Assembly (NCBI RefSeq): GCF_003004785.1
Contig: NZ_PVZS01000004.1
Span: 98,103 to 162,102, forward strand
DNA: 64,000 bases
From: Alsobacter soli
GTDB taxonomy: Bacteria; Pseudomonadota; Alphaproteobacteria; Rhizobiales; Beijerinckiaceae
Direction: 5' to 3'
Below, one piece after another: positions 21,716-31,271 of this stretch. The position numbers and the translations under genes are program-made. The notes under the pieces are model-generated. The model made no database searches. It worked only from the letters and a program-made list of their open reading frames with translations, and was not told the origin of the DNA. Every line of letters begins with the position of its first letter. Position 1 is the first letter of the stretch.

Positions 21716-23290
21716 TCAGTTGCGCCGGTATCCCGTCCAGGAGCCGCCGAAATGCGCGGCAGTGCGCCCGATGGCGGGCTCGAGCGCACCGTCGTCCTGC
21801 CGCTCGGCCGCATCGGACGAGAGGCAGGCCCGCTCCTGCGCGAGCACGGACAGAAACGATGCGCACCAGTGGTCGACCGTATTGGCGCGCAGCTTGTCCA
21901 TCATGGCGCGCCAGCGCTCTTTGCGCTCTTCCAGCGACATTTCCAGCGCGCGCACGATGGCGTTCGCGGTCGCTTCTGTGTCGTAGGGGTTGACCAGCAA
22001 GGCGGAGTCCAGCTCTGCGGCGGCGCCCGCGAAGCGGGAGAGGACCAGCACGCCCGGATCCGTGCCGCGCTGGGAGGCGACGTATTCCTTCGCGACCAGG
22101 TTCATGCCGTCGCGCAGCGGGGTGACCATGCCGACGCGGGCCGTGCGGTAAAGCCCGGCCAGCGAAGTGCGGCTGACGGCCTTGTTGATGTAACGGACAG
22201 GAGTCCAGTCGACGTCGCCAAACTTGCCGTTGGTCCAGCCGGCCTGCTCGGCCACCTCATGCTGCATGCGGATATATTCGGGCACCTCCGATCGCGACTT
22301 GGGCGTGATCTGGAGGAAGGTCACGCGGTTCCGCATCTGCGGGAAGCGTTCGAGCATGCAGGAGAAGGCGGCGATCCGCTGCCGGATGCCCTTGGAGTAG
22401 TCCAGTCGGTCCACGCCGATGATGAGGTGCCGGTCCTCCATGCTGGCGCGCATGCGGCGAACGAGCGAATTCGACTTCGCCTCCCGGGCTTCCTGCCGGA
22501 ACAGGTCCGTCTCGATCCCGATCGGGAAAGCGCCAACCCTGAATGTGCGACCGTCCGCCTCCCAGCAGCCGCCCCCGACTTCCCGCGCCATGTTCTCCTG
22601 TTCGAGGCAGCGGGTGAAATTCTCCAAGTCGCGCCGGGTCTGGAACCCGATGACGTCATAGCGAGTCATCCCGCTCAACACCGTCTGGTAGGCCGGAAGG
22701 GCGCTGGAGACGTCATAAGGGGCCCAGGGGATGTGGAGAAAGAAGCCGATGCGGTTCTCAAACCCCATCTGGCGCAGATAGGCCGCAAGCGGAATAAAAT
22801 GGTAGTCGTGGACCCAGATCACGTCGTCCGGCTTCAGCAGCGTCGCGAGGCGGCGCGCAAAGAACTCGTTGACCCGGAAATATCCAGCGGTGTCGTTGGC
22901 CGAGATCTCGGTGAGATCCAGGCGGTAATGGCACACGGGCCAGAGCGCGCGGTTGGCGAAGCCGGCGTAATACTCGTCGATGTCGCGTTGCGAGAGGTCG
23001 GTGACCGCGTAGCTCACGTGGCCGAAATCGTGGACCTCCAGCGGCGTCTCCTCTTCGGAGACCTTCCCTGACCAGCCGAACCAGAATCCGCCCCGTTGCT
23101 GGAGGGCCGCGTTGAGGGCCACGGCCAGGCCGCCAGCAGCCGGCGAACCGGACGCGCTCGGGACAGGCACGCGGTTCGACACCACCACCAGGCGCCCCTC
23201 CCCTCCGGATTTCGGTTTGGGAAACAGCGGCTCGGGGGAGGTCAATGGTTCAAAACGCACCATGGGGCGGCCGGAATCTGCGGAGGTCAT
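21716..23290 (-). CDS. otsA: Alpha,alpha-trehalose-phosphate synthase (UDP-forming)
   Basis: A GT20 glycosyltransferase making trehalose-6-phosphate from UDP-glucose and glucose-6-phosphate; 524 residues from the ATG at 23290. Motifs: [56 protein letters not shown], and [16 protein letters not shown]. No good Shine-Dalgarno separates the candidate starts at 23290 and 23263 (MVRFEPL), so the start is uncertain. It is the first gene of the minus-strand trehalose/glycogen run. No otsB phosphatase is in the window; the ~50-residue C-terminal tail after the catalytic core has no phosphatase motif. Confidence 0.94.
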   Translation of the reverse strand: MTSADSGRPMVRFEPLTSPEPLFPKPKSGGEGRLVVVSNRVPVPSASGSPAAGGLAVALNAALQQRGGFWFGWSGKVSEEETPLEVHDFGHVSYAVTDLSQRDIDEYYAGFANRALWPVCHYRLDLTEISANDTAGYFRVNEFFARRLATLLKPDDVIWVHDYHFIPLAAYLRQMGFENRIGFFLHIPWAPYDVSSALPAYQTVLSGMTRYDVIGFQTRRDLENFTRCLEQENMAREVGGGCWEADGRTFRVGAFPIGIETDLFRQEAREAKSNSLVRRMRASMEDRHLIIGVDRLDYSKGIRQRIAAFSCMLERFPQMRNRVTFLQITPKSRSEVPEYIRMQHEVAEQAGWTNGKFGDVDWTPVRYINKAVSRTSLAGLYRTARVGMVTPLRDGMNLVAKEYVASQRGTDPGVLVLSRFAGAAAELDSALLVNPYDTEATANAIVRALEMSLEERKERWRAMMDKLRANTVDHWCASFLSVLAQERACLSSDAAERQDDGALEPAIGRTAAHFGGSWTGYRRN

Positions 23291-23372
23291 GCTTGCGTAA
23301 CGCGGGAGCACAAGGTTCGTTGCAGAACAGCGCGACATGAGCTTGGCGGGATCTCGCGAACTCCCCAGCGAG

Positions 23373-23398
23373 GGAACCTGCAGGCCGGCGCGCCCGTT
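23373..23398 (+). promoter_or_regulatory. EcfG-type general stress promoter (perfect consensus)
   Basis: GGAAC at 23373-23377, 17 bases, then CGTT at 23395-23398: an exact match to the EcfG consensus of Rhizobiales. The predicted start would be near 23405, about 24 bases before the ATG at 23429. Points to general stress control of the flavoprotein gene. Confidence 0.65.
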
Positions 23399-23428
23399 CG
23401 GCGCCAGATGTTCTCCAGGGCGCCCTCC

Positions 23429-24349
23429 ATGCCAGACAGCTACGACGTTCTCATCGTGGGCGCGGGACCCGCAGGCCTCAACGCCGCGCTCGTGCTCGGG
23501 CGATGCCGCCGCACGGTGCTGGTTTGCGACTCCGGGGAGCCTCGAAACCAGGCCTCGGCGCGGGTCAGCGGCTTTCTTTCGCGGGACGGTTGCCGGCCGG
23601 CGGACCTTCGCGAGGTCGGCCTCAGGCAGTTGGATCCTTATGAATCCGTTCAGTTGCGCGACGTCGCCGTCGAGGACGTCGCGGGGCAGGACGGATGCTT
23701 CGAAGCCGTGCTGCAGGACGGGATGCGCGTTCGTGCGAAGAAGATCCTGCTCGCCACGGGCCTGCAGGACACATTCCCGGATCTGGACGGGGCCGAGCGG
23801 CTCTTCGGCAAGGGCGTCTGGACCTGCCCGTATTGCGACGGCTGGGAGTTGCGGGAGCAACCGCTCGCCGTCTACGGCTCCGGAGAAGGCATCGTGGGCT
23901 TCGCGCTGGAGCTGCGCCTATGGACCTCGGACCTGGTCCTGCTCACGGACGGCCCTCCTGGATTCGGCGAGGCCGACCGGATGCTCCTCGACAGGGCGGG
24001 CGTGCGCGTGCGGGAAGAGCCCATCGAGAAGCTGGAAGGCGACGAGCGCCTTGAGCGTGTCCGCTTTCGCACCGGGGACACGCTCGAACGCACCGCGCTG
24101 TTCTTCCTGGCGCAGGCGCATCAGCGATCGGGCCTCGTCGAGAAGCTGGGCTGCGAGTTGACCAGGCGCGGCACCGCCGAGACATCGAGCTACGAGCGCT
24201 CCAATGTGCCGGGGGTATACGTCGCGGGCGACGCGTCCCGGCGCGTGCAGTTCGCGATCGTCGCCGCGGCGGAAGGCGCGATGGCGGCCTTCGCGATCAA
24301 CACCGAATTGCTGCACGAGGAAAGAGCAGCGTTGGCCCGCGCGGGCTAA
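23429..24349 (+). CDS. Thioredoxin-reductase-like FAD/NAD(P) oxidoreductase
   Basis: A 306-residue class II pyridine-nucleotide disulfide oxidoreductase. The N-terminal FAD motif is VLIVGAGPAGLNAALVLG, the second dinucleotide site is replaced by AVYGSGEGIVGFALEL, the redox pair is CPYC (Cys133, Cys136; CDG follows as in thioredoxin reductases), and the C-terminal FAD motif is GVYVAGDASR. The start at 23429 begins right before the FAD motif; the open frame upstream runs through the promoter region. It is divergent from otsA and has a perfect EcfG-type promoter. No thioredoxin gene is adjacent, so the electron acceptor is unknown; it is probably a paralogue rather than the housekeeping TrxB. 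Confidence 0.83.
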   Translation: MPDSYDVLIVGAGPAGLNAALVLGRCRRTVLVCDSGEPRNQASARVSGFLSRDGCRPADLREVGLRQLDPYESVQLRDVAVEDVAGQDGCFEAVLQDGMRVRAKKILLATGLQDTFPDLDGAERLFGKGVWTCPYCDGWELREQPLAVYGSGEGIVGFALELRLWTSDLVLLTDGPPGFGEADRMLLDRAGVRVREEPIEKLEGDERLERVRFRTGDTLERTALFFLAQAHQRSGLVEKLGCELTRRGTAETSSYERSNVPGVYVAGDASRRVQFAIVAAAEGAMAAFAINTELLHEERAALARAG

Positions 24350-24352
24350 GGC

Positions 24353-24377
24353 GGAACCCAGCCTGCCGCGAGCCGTT
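24353..24377 (+). promoter_or_regulatory. EcfG-type general stress promoter (perfect consensus)
   Basis: GGAAC at 24353-24357, 16 bases, CGTT at 24374-24377, starting four bases after the flavoprotein stop. The predicted transcription start is about 25 bases before the ATG at 24410, the same geometry as the promoter at 23373. Confidence 0.65.
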
Positions 24378-24409
24378 GCCCTTGCTCTGTTCTGTCGAGG
24401 ATCACCGCC

Positions 24410-24736
24410 ATGGCCGCCGCCACCGATACGCCCCGGCCCGAAGCGCCCACCACGTCCCAGGTTCGCCACGCCATCGACAGCGGGCAAACGGCCGACAAGG
24501 TCGCCTTCCCCGATCCGGCCGCCGCCCCTTTGGGGTCCGACGACGAAGCTGCCGGCGCGCCGCCCACTGCTCCCGAGCGCGCGATGGCGCATCGCGAGGA
24601 GACCAAGATCCGCTGGAGCCTCTGGAACAAGCACGACCAGGAGCATCGGCGCGAGGGATGGGTCACGCCCGTTTTCCTGGCCATTCTGGCGCTCATGGCG
24701 CTGGTCGTGGTGATCGGGGCCTATAGCTTCGCCTGA
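24410..24736 (+). CDS. Small single-pass membrane protein, unknown
   Basis: A 108-residue protein. Residues 1-60 are Ala/Pro/Asp-rich and probably disordered; 61-85 are charged (KIRWSLWNKHDQEHRREGW); 88-107 form one hydrophobic helix (FLAILALMALVVVIGAYSF) ending at the C-terminus, as in a tail-anchored protein. GAGGA precedes the ATG. I do not recognise the family. The perfect EcfG promoter directly upstream suggests a general stress role. Confidence 0.7.
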   Translation: MAAATDTPRPEAPTTSQVRHAIDSGQTADKVAFPDPAAAPLGSDDEAAGAPPTAPERAMAHREETKIRWSLWNKHDQEHRREGWVTPVFLAILALMALVVVIGAYSFA

Positions 24737-24798
24737 CCCGCGCTTGCCGGCGCGGCCGGGTCGCGACATCCTTCAGCGAGGTCCAGCGGGAGTCCGGC

Positions 24799-25347
24799 AT
24801 GACGCTTACGGTGCTTGGAATTTCGGGCAGCCTGCGCAAGGGCTCGTTCAACAGCGCGGCGCTCCGCGCAGCGGTGGAGCTTGCTCCCGAAGGGCTTGCC
24901 GTCGAGCCGTTGGGGATCGGAGATATCCCGCTCTACAACGAGGATGTCCGGAGCCAAGGGCTTCCGGCCCCCGTCCAATCCCTGCGCGACGCTCTCAAGA
25001 GAGCGGACGGCGTCCTGATCGTCACGCCGGAATACAATTACTCGGTTCCTGGCGTCCTGAAGAACGCCATCGACTGGGCCTCCCGCCCGCCCGAGCAACC
25101 CTTTGACCGGAAGCCATTGGCGATCATGAGCGCCAGTACCGGGCAGCTGGGCGGCGCGCGGGCGCAGTATCACCTTCGCCAGGTCTTCGTCGCCCTCAAC
25201 GCGCGGGTGCTTAACCGCCCGGAGATCATGATCGCCCAGGCGGCTGGCAAGTTCGACGAGAGCGGCCGGCTTGCGGACGAGCCCACGCGCGAGTTCATCC
25301 GCAAGCTGCTGGGCGCGCTGAAATCCGTGATCGAGGAGCGCCGCTGA
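24799..25347 (+). CDS. NADPH-dependent FMN reductase (flavodoxin fold, ChrR/YieF-like)
   Basis: A 182-residue flavoprotein. The FMN-phosphate loop is GISGSLRKGSFNSA, followed by TPEYNYSVPGVLKNAIDW, the typical signature of the NADPH-dependent FMN/quinone/chromate reductase family, and ASTGQLGGARAQYHL. Soluble, probably a tetramer as in relatives, reducing quinones or other electrophiles with NAD(P)H. It ends six bases before the lytic transglycosylase start, so the two may be cotranscribed. True substrate unknown. Confidence 0.88.
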   Translation: MTLTVLGISGSLRKGSFNSAALRAAVELAPEGLAVEPLGIGDIPLYNEDVRSQGLPAPVQSLRDALKRADGVLIVTPEYNYSVPGVLKNAIDWASRPPEQPFDRKPLAIMSASTGQLGGARAQYHLRQVFVALNARVLNRPEIMIAQAAGKFDESGRLADEPTREFIRKLLGALKSVIEERR

Positions 25348-25353
25348 GGCTGC

Positions 25354-26397
25354 ATGATCGTGCGCAGGGGGCTTGCCGTAATCCTGGCCGGGACCGTGCT
25401 GGTTGGCGCGGGCGCGGTTGCGTGGGCGGAGCCAGGTCAATCCGGCCCCGCCGCAGCGCCGACAGAGCGGCAGGAAGCCGCGGCGGAAGCTCGCGAGGGT
25501 TCAGGCGAGAACGGCTCGGCGGACAAGAGCAGGGCCCCCAAGGGCGACGCGCCGGCGCCGGCCGCGGACGCCATCTGCCTGCTGATCGAGGCCGCCGCCG
25601 GATCCCACGGTCTGCCCGTGCCCTTCTTCACGCGCCTCATCGGCCAGGAAAGCAGCTTCCGCCCCGAGGTCGAAGGGCCTGTGACGCGCAATGGCGACCG
25701 CGCGCAGGGCATCGCGCAGTTCATGCCCAAAACGGCGGCCGAGCGCGGCCTGCTGGATCCGTTCGACCCCGTGCAGGCATTGCCTCGCTCAGCCGATTAC
25801 CTCCGGGAGCTGCGCGACAAGTTCGGCAACTGGGGACTGGCGGCCGCAGCCTACAACGCTGGACCGAACCGCGTTCAGGCCTGGCTCGACGGCCAGGGCG
25901 GGTTGCCGTTCGAGACCCGCAACTATGTGGAGGCCATCACCGGGCGCAGCGCCGAGGACTGGGCCGCGGCGCGCAAGGGCGACGCGCAGACACCCGAAGC
26001 GGCCCCATCTGGTCCCGCCACCTGCGAGTCGGTGCGGGCCATGCTGCGGACGCGGCGCAACAGCTATGTGGCGGCCTTGCAGAGGCGCGTGATCGAAGGC
26101 GCCGCCCGGCCCTGGGGCGTGCAGCTCGGCGGCGGCTTCTCGCGAGGGCTGGCTCTCGCGATGTTCAGCCGGGCCGAACGCCAGTTCGGCTCCATTCTGA
26201 AGGGCAAAGACACCCTGATCCTGCGGCAGATGTTCCGCAGCCGCGGGACGCGGGCGTTCTACCAGGTGCGGGTCGGCGAGAACACGCGTGAGGCGGCCGA
26301 CGCCTTGTGCTCGCGGCTGAGAAGCGCGGGCGGCGCCTGCATGGTGATGCGGAACGGCTTGCTCCCGCGGCGAAGCAAGGCCGCCTCGGCGGGGTGA
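25354..26397 (+). CDS. Lytic transglycosylase (SLT domain) with SPOR-like tail
   Basis: A 347-residue exported protein. Signal peptide about 1-25 (AVILAGTVLVGAGAVAWA), low-complexity Ala/Glu linker to about 72, then the Slt domain with catalytic Glu99 (LIGQESSFRP), RAQGIAQFMPKTA, and AAAYNAGPNRVQAW. The C-terminus (YQVRVGENTREAADALCSRL) resembles a SPOR peptidoglycan-binding domain. It cleaves glycan strands with formation of 1,6-anhydro-muramyl ends, the substrate class processed by the AnmK/MurQ/NagA pathway also in this window. Confidence 0.9.
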   Translation: MIVRRGLAVILAGTVLVGAGAVAWAEPGQSGPAAAPTERQEAAAEAREGSGENGSADKSRAPKGDAPAPAADAICLLIEAAAGSHGLPVPFFTRLIGQESSFRPEVEGPVTRNGDRAQGIAQFMPKTAAERGLLDPFDPVQALPRSADYLRELRDKFGNWGLAAAAYNAGPNRVQAWLDGQGGLPFETRNYVEAITGRSAEDWAAARKGDAQTPEAAPSGPATCESVRAMLRTRRNSYVAALQRRVIEGAARPWGVQLGGGFSRGLALAMFSRAERQFGSILKGKDTLILRQMFRSRGTRAFYQVRVGENTREAADALCSRLRSAGGACMVMRNGLLPRRSKAASAG

Positions 26398-26498
26398 GAC
26401 GCCAGGACGGACGCGCTCCTCCTGGCGAGGGCAGCGAAGCGCTCCAGGTCACCTCTGGCCGCCTCGCCGCTTTCTTCTCGCTGCGACAGTGATGCGCC

Positions 26499-27761
<1,263 letters not shown>

Positions 27762-27792
27762 TCAGGCGCGCGGACCCTAGTTCGAGCATGCC

Positions 27793-27817
27793 ATCACGGC
27801 AAGCCAAAAGCCGTGAT
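27793..27817. other. Inverted repeat in aspC/tctC divergent region
   Basis: Perfect 8-bp arms ATCACGGC (27793-27800) and GCCGTGAT (27810-27817) with a 9-base spacer, about 25 bases upstream of the TctC-like start. It could be an operator or a leader hairpin; no regulator gene is adjacent. Confidence 0.4.
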
Positions 27818-27842
27818 CAATGAGGTCACAGGGAGGAATGAG

Positions 27843-28823
27843 ATGGGTTTCACACGTCGCGCCGCGCTCGCCGCGGCCGTCCTGGGCGCCTGCGCGGCGC
27901 CGCTCGGCGGCCTTATGGCGCAGAGCTTCCCGAGCCGGACGATCACCCTGGTGGTCCCCTATCCGGCTGGCGGCCCGGTCGACGTGGTGGCCCGGCTCAT
28001 CGCCCAGGAGGCCGGGCCAGAGCTGGGACAGTCCATCATCGTGGAGAACCGGGCCGGCGCCAGCGGCATCGTGGGCTCCCAGGCCGTGGCCCGGGCCGAG
28101 CCGGACGGTCACACGCTGGTGCTGGGCACGAACCAGACGCACGCCACCAACCAGAGCCTCCTCAAGAGCACGAACTACGACGCCGCAAAGGATTTCACGC
28201 CCGTGGCGGGCGTCGCCGACATCCAGCACGTGCTGGTGGCGCGCAAGGACCTGCCGGCGAATTCTGCGGCTGATCTCGTGAAGCTCGCCAAGGAGAAGCC
28301 CGGGGCCCTCACCTATGGGTCGACCGGCAACGGCTCGGCTTCGCACTTGGCGGCGGAACTGTTCAAGACGCGGGCCGGGGTGGATCTGCTCCATGTGCCG
28401 TTCAAGGGCGCCGCGCCGATGACGACGGAGTTGCTCGCGGGGCGCATCGACGTGGCCTTCGCCACGCTGCCGAGCGTGATTTCGCAGATCGAGGCCGGCG
28501 AACTGAAGCCCCTGGCGGTGGCGAGCGCGACGCGCGCGGCCAAGCTGCCGAACACGCCAACCCTGGCGGACCAGGGCGTGACGCGCGTCGAGGCCGACGC
28601 CTGGTTCGCCCTGTTCGCGCCGGCGAAGACGCCGGAGGCGGTCGTCGACAAGATCTACAGGGCGGTTGCGGCCGGGCTCGCCAAGCCGCCCGCCCAGCAG
28701 GCCATGGCGCAGCAGGGCCTCACCATATCCATGAAGACGCCGGCGCAGCTCGGCGCCATGATCCCGGGCGAGATCGCCAAATGGGCCGATGTCATTCGGA
28801 TTTCGGGCGCGCGGGTCGACTGA
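27843..28823 (+). CDS. TctC/Bug-family tripartite tricarboxylate transporter binding protein (orphan)
   Basis: A 326-residue periplasmic binding protein. A twin-arginine-like signal (GFTRRAALAAAVLGA) precedes the mature FPSRTITLVVPYPAGGPVDV, the hallmark start of Bug proteins; ENRAGASGIVG, YGSTGNGSASHL and LLHVPFKGAAP are also conserved. GGAGG lies seven bases before the ATG at 27843. No TctA/TctB membrane partners are in the window, a common situation for this expanded family. Ligand unknown, probably a carboxylate. Confidence 0.9.
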   Translation: MGFTRRAALAAAVLGACAAPLGGLMAQSFPSRTITLVVPYPAGGPVDVVARLIAQEAGPELGQSIIVENRAGASGIVGSQAVARAEPDGHTLVLGTNQTHATNQSLLKSTNYDAAKDFTPVAGVADIQHVLVARKDLPANSAADLVKLAKEKPGALTYGSTGNGSASHLAAELFKTRAGVDLLHVPFKGAAPMTTELLAGRIDVAFATLPSVISQIEAGELKPLAVASATRAAKLPNTPTLADQGVTRVEADAWFALFAPAKTPEAVVDKIYRAVAAGLAKPPAQQAMAQQGLTISMKTPAQLGAMIPGEIAKWADVIRISGARVD

Positions 28824-28880
28824 TCGCCGGTCGTTACGTGCATCAATGAGGGCGTTGTTGCATGCTGCTCACGAATGGAT

Positions 28881-28904
28881 CGGAAACTCCCATTTGAGTT
28901 TCCG
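28881..28904 (+). terminator. Hairpin after the TctC-like gene
   Basis: Perfect 9-bp stem CGGAAACTC/GAGTTTCCG with loop CCATTT, about 60 bases after the stop. It has no following T run, so it may be a processing or weak termination site. Confidence 0.4.
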
Positions 28905-28984
28905 GCCGGCGCGCGCCTGATATCCTCAGCAACACCGGCCCCAACCGGGCATTCCGGTTGTTGCGCGGAGAGTTTCGGCTGTTC

Positions 28985-29014
28985 TTGACGAGGTTCCGTC
29001 AGCAACTCTACACT
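28985..29014 (+). promoter_or_regulatory. Sigma-70-type promoter of the liv-type operon
   Basis: TTGACG at 28985-28990 and TACACT at 29009-29014, spaced 18 bases, about 60 bases before the binding-protein ATG. The tandem palindromes follow immediately, over the expected start point. Confidence 0.5.
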
Positions 29015-29048
29015 GTTCGCAATACGAATGTCTGTTCGCATAACGAAC
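29015..29048. promoter_or_regulatory. Two tandem IclR-like operator palindromes
   Basis: GTTCGCAATACGAAT (29015-29029) and GTTCGCATAACGAAC (29034-29048), 19 bases centre to centre. The second has perfect GTTCG/CGAAC arms, the first one mismatch. This form and tandem layout resemble IclR-family operators. Position over the transcription start suggests repression. No IclR gene is in the window. Confidence 0.55.
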
Positions 29049-29074
29049 ACGCAAGCTTGGGGAGGAAGCAGGGA

Positions 29075-30256
29075 ATGCCGAGGACTCTGACGCGCAGGAC
29101 CTTCATGGCCGCCGCGGTCGCCATGGGCGCTTTCGCCACGCCGGCTTTCGCGCAGGAGGTCGTGAAGATCGGCCTCATCCAGCCCATGACGGGCCCGAGC
29201 GCGTCAACCGGCAAGCAGGCGGAGGCTGGCGCCAAGCTTTGGATGCAGCTGCACGGCGATACCGTCGCGGGCAAGAAGATCCAGCTCATCGTCAAGGACG
29301 ACACCGGCGCCCCGGACGTGACCAAGCGCATCGCCCAGGAGCTCGTCGTCAACGACAAGGTGAACGTGCTGATGGGCTTCGGTTTGACGCCGCTGGCGCT
29401 TGCCGTCGCCCCCATCGCCACCCAGGCGAAGATCCCGGAGATTGTGACGTCCGCGGCCACCGCCATCATCACCGAGCAGTCGCCGTTCATCGTCCGAACC
29501 AGCTTCACCCTGCCCCAGGCCACCGTGCCGATGGCGCAGTGGGCGGCCAAGAACGGCATCAAGAAGGTGGTGACGCTGGTTTCGGACTATGGCCCCGGCA
29601 TCGACGCCGAGAAGGCGTTCAAGGAGGCCTTCTCGGCCAATGGCGGGGAAGTCGTGTCCGAGTTGCGCGTTCCGCTCCGCAACCCGGACTTCGCGCCCTT
29701 CCTCCAGCGCGTCAAGGACGCGGGCCCCGACGCCGTTTTCGTATTCGTGCCGTCGGGCTTCGGCTCCGCCTTCATGAAGCAGTTCGCCGAACGCGGCCTG
29801 ACCCAGGCCGGCATCAAGTTGATCGCCACCGGCGACGTGACCGACGACGACCTGCTGAACGAGATGGGCGACGCGGCGCTCGGGGTGGTGAACACGCACC
29901 ACTACTCCGCCTCGCACAATTCCCCCGAAAACAAGGAATTCGTCGAAGCCTTCAAGAAGGCCAACAACTTCCGGCCAAATTTCATGGCGGTCGGCGCCTA
30001 TGACGGCATGCAGCTCGTCTACAAGGCCCTGGACAAGACCAAGGGCAATGCGGACGGCCAGGCGCTCATCGACGCCATGAAGGGCCTGAGCTGGACCAGC
30101 CCGCGGGGCCCGGTGCAGATCGACCCCGAGACCCGGGACATCATCCAGAACATCTATGTCCGCAAGGTCGAGAAGGTGAATGGCGAGCTCTACAACCAGG
30201 AATTCGCCACCATCGAGATGGTCAAGGATCCGGTGAAGGCGGCCAAGAAGAAGTAA
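29075..30256 (+). CDS. ABC transporter periplasmic binding protein, branched-chain amino acid type
   Basis: A 393-residue family 1/4 binding protein (LivK-like). Signal with twin-arginine character (TLTRRTFMAAAVAMGAFATP ending before QEVVKIG), then VKIGLIQPMTGPSASTGKQA, the canonical Leu/Ile/Val-binding start. GGAGGAAG precedes the ATG at 29075. It heads the operon with the permeases, ATPases and MetE-like enzyme below. Ligands in this family include branched amino acids, amides, urea and aromatic acids, so the substrate is open. Confidence 0.92.
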   Translation: MPRTLTRRTFMAAAVAMGAFATPAFAQEVVKIGLIQPMTGPSASTGKQAEAGAKLWMQLHGDTVAGKKIQLIVKDDTGAPDVTKRIAQELVVNDKVNVLMGFGLTPLALAVAPIATQAKIPEIVTSAATAIITEQSPFIVRTSFTLPQATVPMAQWAAKNGIKKVVTLVSDYGPGIDAEKAFKEAFSANGGEVVSELRVPLRNPDFAPFLQRVKDAGPDAVFVFVPSGFGSAFMKQFAERGLTQAGIKLIATGDVTDDDLLNEMGDAALGVVNTHHYSASHNSPENKEFVEAFKKANNFRPNFMAVGAYDGMQLVYKALDKTKGNADGQALIDAMKGLSWTSPRGPVQIDPETRDIIQNIYVRKVEKVNGELYNQEFATIEMVKDPVKAAKKK

Positions 30257-30277
30257 GATCCGCGCGTCGCACCCTAT

Positions 30278-30335
30278 CGGCGGAGACCGCCGGGGGAATT
30301 CAACTGGACGAGGGGCCGCGCACGTCCCCTCGTCC
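30278..30335 (+). other. Two hairpins in the binding-protein/permease gap
   Basis: A 6-bp hairpin CGGCGG/CCGCCG (30278-30292) and a perfect 10-bp hairpin GGACGAGGGG/CCCCTCGTCC (30306-30315, 30326-30335) fill the 154-base gap between the binding protein and livH. No T run follows. Such structures commonly protect the upstream message and lower downstream expression, fitting the need for excess binding protein. Confidence 0.5.
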
Positions 30336-30410
30336 GGCGCTGCGCGCCATCTTCCTTGCGTAGCGCGAAGACGGCGCCACGTCCGCCCCGCACAACAGAG
30401 CAGCCCCGCG

Positions 30411-31271
30411 ATGGTCACCATCCTCTTCGACGGAATCGCCTACGGGATGCTGCTCTTCATCCTGGCCTGCGGGCTGTCCGTCACGCTCGGCCTCATGAAC
30501 TTCGTGAACCTCGCCCATGGCGCCTTCGCGCTCGCGGGAGGGTACATCACGGCCAACCTGATGAACCGGCTCGGCGTCAGCTTCTTCCTGTGCCTGCCGA
30601 TCGCGTTTCTGTTCTCGGCCGCCATCGGCGTGTTGCTCGAGCGAACGCTCTACCATCGGCTCTATGACCGCAGTCACCTGGACCAGGTGCTGTTCACGAT
30701 CGGCATCGTGTTCATGACAGTCTCGGCCGTGGACTACGTGATGGGTTCCGGGGCCCAGATGATCAACATCCCGGACGCGCTGCGGGGACGGGTGGAGTTC
30801 CTGGGCGGCAGCATCGGGGTCTACCGCCTGTTCATCATCATCATCTGTGGGCTGCTGACGATCCTGCTGCAACTGGGCCTCGTGCGGACCCGCTTCGGCA
30901 GCCGGCTTCGCGCGGCCGTCGACGACCCGCGCGTGGCGCGCGGCCTCGGCATCAACGTGAACCTCGTGTTCGCGGTCACCTTCGCGATCGGCTCGGGGCT
31001 GGCGGGCCTTGGCGGCGCGCTGGGGGCGGAGGTGCTCGGCATGGACCCGACCTTCCCGGTCAAGTTCATGATCTACTTCCTGATCGTGGTGACCGTGGGC
31101 GGTGCGTCCAGCGTCACCGGAGCGTTCTTCGCGTCCCTGATCCTCGGCATCGCGGACGTCGCCGGAAAATACTACGTGCCCAAGGCCGGCGCCTTCATCA
31201 TCTACGCCATCATGGTCCTGGTGCTGATCTGGCGACCCCAGGGGCTCTTCGCCCGGAGCGCCACCCGATGA
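30411..31271 (+). CDS. livH: ABC permease, LivH type
   Basis: A 286-residue inner-membrane permease with about eight hydrophobic helices. It starts ILFDGIAYGMLLFILACGLS and carries the family motif GLMNFVNLAHGAFALAGGY near residue 25, and RTRFGSRLRAAVDDPRVARGLGIN in the cytoplasmic loop. The stop overlaps the livM ATG (ATGA). Forms the translocation pore with LivM. Confidence 0.93.
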   Translation: MVTILFDGIAYGMLLFILACGLSVTLGLMNFVNLAHGAFALAGGYITANLMNRLGVSFFLCLPIAFLFSAAIGVLLERTLYHRLYDRSHLDQVLFTIGIVFMTVSAVDYVMGSGAQMINIPDALRGRVEFLGGSIGVYRLFIIIICGLLTILLQLGLVRTRFGSRLRAAVDDPRVARGLGINVNLVFAVTFAIGSGLAGLGGALGAEVLGMDPTFPVKFMIYFLIVVTVGGASSVTGAFFASLILGIADVAGKYYVPKAGAFIIYAIMVLVLIWRPQGLFARSATR

